64,000 nt of DNA from Stenotrophomonas sp. WZN-1 (lineage in GTDB: Bacteria > Pseudomonadota > Gammaproteobacteria > Xanthomonadales > Xanthomonadaceae). The stretch lies in the NCBI RefSeq assembly GCF_002192255.1, contig NZ_CP021768.1, positions 124,001 to 188,000 of the forward strand, written 5' to 3'. The position numbers and the translations under genes are program-made. The notes beneath the pieces are model-generated. The model searched no databases. It saw nothing but the letters and a program-made list of their open reading frames with translations, and had not been told where the DNA came from. Shown here one piece after another: positions 62,174 through 64,000 of this stretch (position 1 is its first letter; each line of letters opens with the position of its first letter).

Positions 62174-64000
62174 AGCGCGAACGTCACCGACAGGCGAGCC
62201 TGTCGCGGTGCGCCGGGGAACAGGTAGTAGTCACCGCCGCTGCTGCCGGTATCGCGCCAGTAGAAGCGGTTGAACAGGTTGTCCACCGACAGGTTCCAGG
62301 TCACCGCACGTTCGTGCAGGCGATGCTGGAAGCGCAGGCCGGCATCGAACACCGAGTAGTCAGGTGCGCGCACACCACCATCGGCGCGGGCCACGTTGGC
62401 GCCGGCATAACGCCAGCCACCGGTCACATCCAGGCCCTGCACGAATGGCAGCGCGTAGGCCACGTGCACGCTTGCGCGCACCTTCGGCACGTTCACCAGC
62501 TGATGGCCCTCATAGGCCGGCGTACCGGTGTCGCGCGCGTGTGCCTGCAGCACGCTGGCGCTGGCTACGATCTGCAGCGCGTCGGTCAGCTGGCCGTTGG
62601 CGGTCAGCTCCAGGCCGGTGTGGGTCTGCGTGCCTTCCTCGACGAAGCTGTAGCCGACGTCGCTGCTGTCTGGCTTGGCGTACTGGTACGGCTGCGAGAT
62701 GCGGAACACGGCCGCGCCCAGTGTCAGCGCCTCGACCGGTACGTACTTCACGCCCACTTCCAGCTGCCGCGACTGCACCGACGGCAGGAAGGTGTCGGCG
62801 TTGCTGGTCCAGAACGGCGCTTCCTGGCCCAGCGAGATGCCGCGCACATAGCTGGCATAGGCGTTGAGCTGGTCGGTAGCCTTCCACACCACGGCGGTCT
62901 GCGGCAGGAAGCGCGACAGGCGGCTGTGCCGCTGCGGGGTGCCACGCTTGTCGTAGGCACGCTCGTCCAGGCGCACGAAGCGGCCGCCGGCCAGCCACTG
63001 CCAGTCATCACCGAAGCTCATCCGGTCCAGCGCGAAGAACGCGGTCTGGCGGCTGTCCAGGCGTCGTGCGGAGGGGCCTGGCATCTTCGGCGACGGCTCG
63101 AACACCGGCACCTGGGGGTCGTGGATGTTGCTGGTGCCGACGTACTCGTTGACGCTCGGGCGCTTGTCCACCGTGCGGCGGAAGTAGTCGGCGCCGAGCG
63201 TCAGCTGATGGCCGACGCCGCCGGTCTCGAAGCGGCCGCGCAGCTCGGCTCGGGCCTGCTGGTTGCGGCGGGTATCGTCCGGGCTGCGGTAGTCGTAGAC
63301 ATCGTAGTCGCCGTTGGGCGCGAAGTAGTTGCCCGGCACGCTGCCATCGGCGCACTGCACGGCGTAGTAGCAGCCGTAGGCGAAGGCGACGTTGTCATCG
63401 ATCACCGAGCGGCTATGGCCGACCGAGACACGCGACTGCCAGGCGTCATTGAAATCGTAGGTGTGCAGGGCAGTGATGTTGGTGCTGGCAATGTCGACCG
63501 GACGCTGCCAGGGCTGGTAGCCGAGCAGGAATTCGCGATCCACGCCGTGCGGCAGGTCACGCGCGCCCAGCAGCTGGTAGCCGGACACCGAGCGCTGCGA
63601 ACTGGTCTGGTAGTTGGCGTCCACTTCCAGCTTGCCGCGCTCGCCGATCAGCCAGTCGGCGGCCAGCGAGTAGAAGTTGCGGCGGCCATCGGCGTGCTCG
63701 ACATAGGAATTGCTGGAGTCCCATGCGGCATTCAGGCGCAGGCCGAAACGCGGGGTGATCCAGTGGCCGACATCGACGGCGACGTAGCGCGAGCCTTCCG
63801 AATCGGTGCCGAGCGTGGCGGTGCGCACTTCCGCCGGGCGCTTGCCGATGTAGTTGATGATGCCGCCGGGCGCCATCACACCTGCGGCGAGGCCGGCTTC
63901 ACCCTTGAGGATCTCCACCGACTGCACGTTCTCCAGCGCCAGGCGTTGCTCGCCGGCGATGGACAGGCCGTTGAAGCGGTAGCCGGTGGCGGCGTCCAGC
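62170..64000 (-). CDS. TonB-dependent siderophore-type receptor (partial, start outside window)
   Basis: At least 610 residues are visible; the N-terminus lies beyond position 64000. The plug domain end is seen (GLSIAGEQRLALENVQSVEILKGEAG, GGIINYIGKRP), then 22-strand barrel parts (FGLRLNAAWDSSNSYVEHADGRRNFYSLAADW) and the C-terminal strand ending QARLSVTFAL. It belongs to the TonB siderophore receptor group (FhuE/FpvA-like). The stop codon overlaps the pnuC start, which suggests that it imports a vitamin or nucleoside precursor rather than only a siderophore. Confidence 0.88.
   Translation of the reverse strand, partial: LDAATGYRFNGLSIAGEQRLALENVQSVEILKGEAGLAAGVMAPGGIINYIGKRPAEVRTATLGTDSEGSRYVAVDVGHWITPRFGLRLNAAWDSSNSYVEHADGRRNFYSLAADWLIGERGKLEVDANYQTSSQRSVSGYQLLGARDLPHGVDREFLLGYQPWQRPVDIASTNITALHTYDFNDAWQSRVSVGHSRSVIDDNVAFAYGCYYAVQCADGSVPGNYFAPNGDYDVYDYRSPDDTRRNQQARAELRGRFETGGVGHQLTLGADYFRRTVDKRPSVNEYVGTSNIHDPQVPVFEPSPKMPGPSARRLDSRQTAFFALDRMSFGDDWQWLAGGRFVRLDERAYDKRGTPQRHSRLSRFLPQTAVVWKATDQLNAYASYVRGISLGQEAPFWTSNADTFLPSVQSRQLEVGVKYVPVEALTLGAAVFRISQPYQYAKPDSSDVGYSFVEEGTQTHTGLELTANGQLTDALQIVASASVLQAHARDTGTPAYEGHQLVNVPKVRASVHVAYALPFVQGLDVTGGWRYAGANVARADGGVRAPDYSVFDAGLRFQHRLHERAVTWNLSVDNLFNRFYWRDTGSSGGDYYLFPGAPRQARLSVTFAL

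Overview
The window is a high-GC gammaproteobacterial chromosome segment. It most likely comes from the Stenotrophomonas maltophilia complex (Xanthomonadaceae). The evidence is an Ax21-family outer-membrane protein, the glnK-amtB and ntrB-ntrC order, hemD-hemX-hemY, secB-gpsA, two lipoprotein Cu/Zn superoxide dismutases, and many short GTAG-linked palindromes of the REP/SMAG kind between genes. No rRNA, tRNA or CRISPR array was seen.

Layout. 0.3-4.7 kb is core: PII protein GlnK, ammonium channel AmtB, a lipoprotein cell-wall amidase, MltA and a small conserved protein. 4.68-29.87 kb is a 25-kb accessory island. The two halves of one palindromic repeat, intact elsewhere in the window, lie at its two edges, which places the insertion between the small protein gene and ntrB. 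29.9-43.3 kb is core: ntrBC, two sodC, a FadI-type thiolase, hemYXD, a thioesterase, a rhodanese, secB and gpsA. 43.4-51.7 kb holds a DUF6916-like gene, a GNAT gene, three tail-collar proteins and a divergent 1,863-residue Ig-repeat autotransporter. 51.9-64 kb holds an Ivy-like lipoprotein, hipBA, an L,D-transpeptidase, an Lpp-like lipoprotein, a Zn-protease-like protein, Ax21, an AraC regulator, a VOC protein, a Dyp peroxidase and a TonB receptor-pnuC pair that runs off the window.

The island is a mosaic. Its left part carries a Tn7-like transposition module: a single-ORF TnsA-TnsB fusion, a TnsC-type ATPase, a 76-residue putative membrane protein, a second closely related TnsC paralogue, and a TniQ protein, all overlapping or coupled. 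Both ATPases have Asp-Gln where a Walker B Asp-Glu is expected. No Cas genes accompany them. Beyond lie an orphan protein with the Fic-inhibitory SxxxEG motif (VbhA-like), an H-NS protein, a porin with a BCCT transporter, a DUF2254 protein, a class C beta-lactamase-like hydrolase, a decayed TonB receptor fragment, a complete BigR-type sulfur/persulfide operon, and a defence-like cluster (AbiV, a HEPN protein with RX4H, a membrane-anchored partner, an OLD-like ATPase-TOPRIM nuclease).

Regulatory sites read directly from the sequence include a near-consensus NtrC box abutting the ntrB start codon, four hipB-type palindromes repeated every 49-50 bp, a perfect palindrome over a TTGACA between the tail-collar operon and the autotransporter, and a BigR-type AT-rich inverted repeat. 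The most unusual content is the dual-TnsC Tn7-like module and the tail-collar/autotransporter locus.
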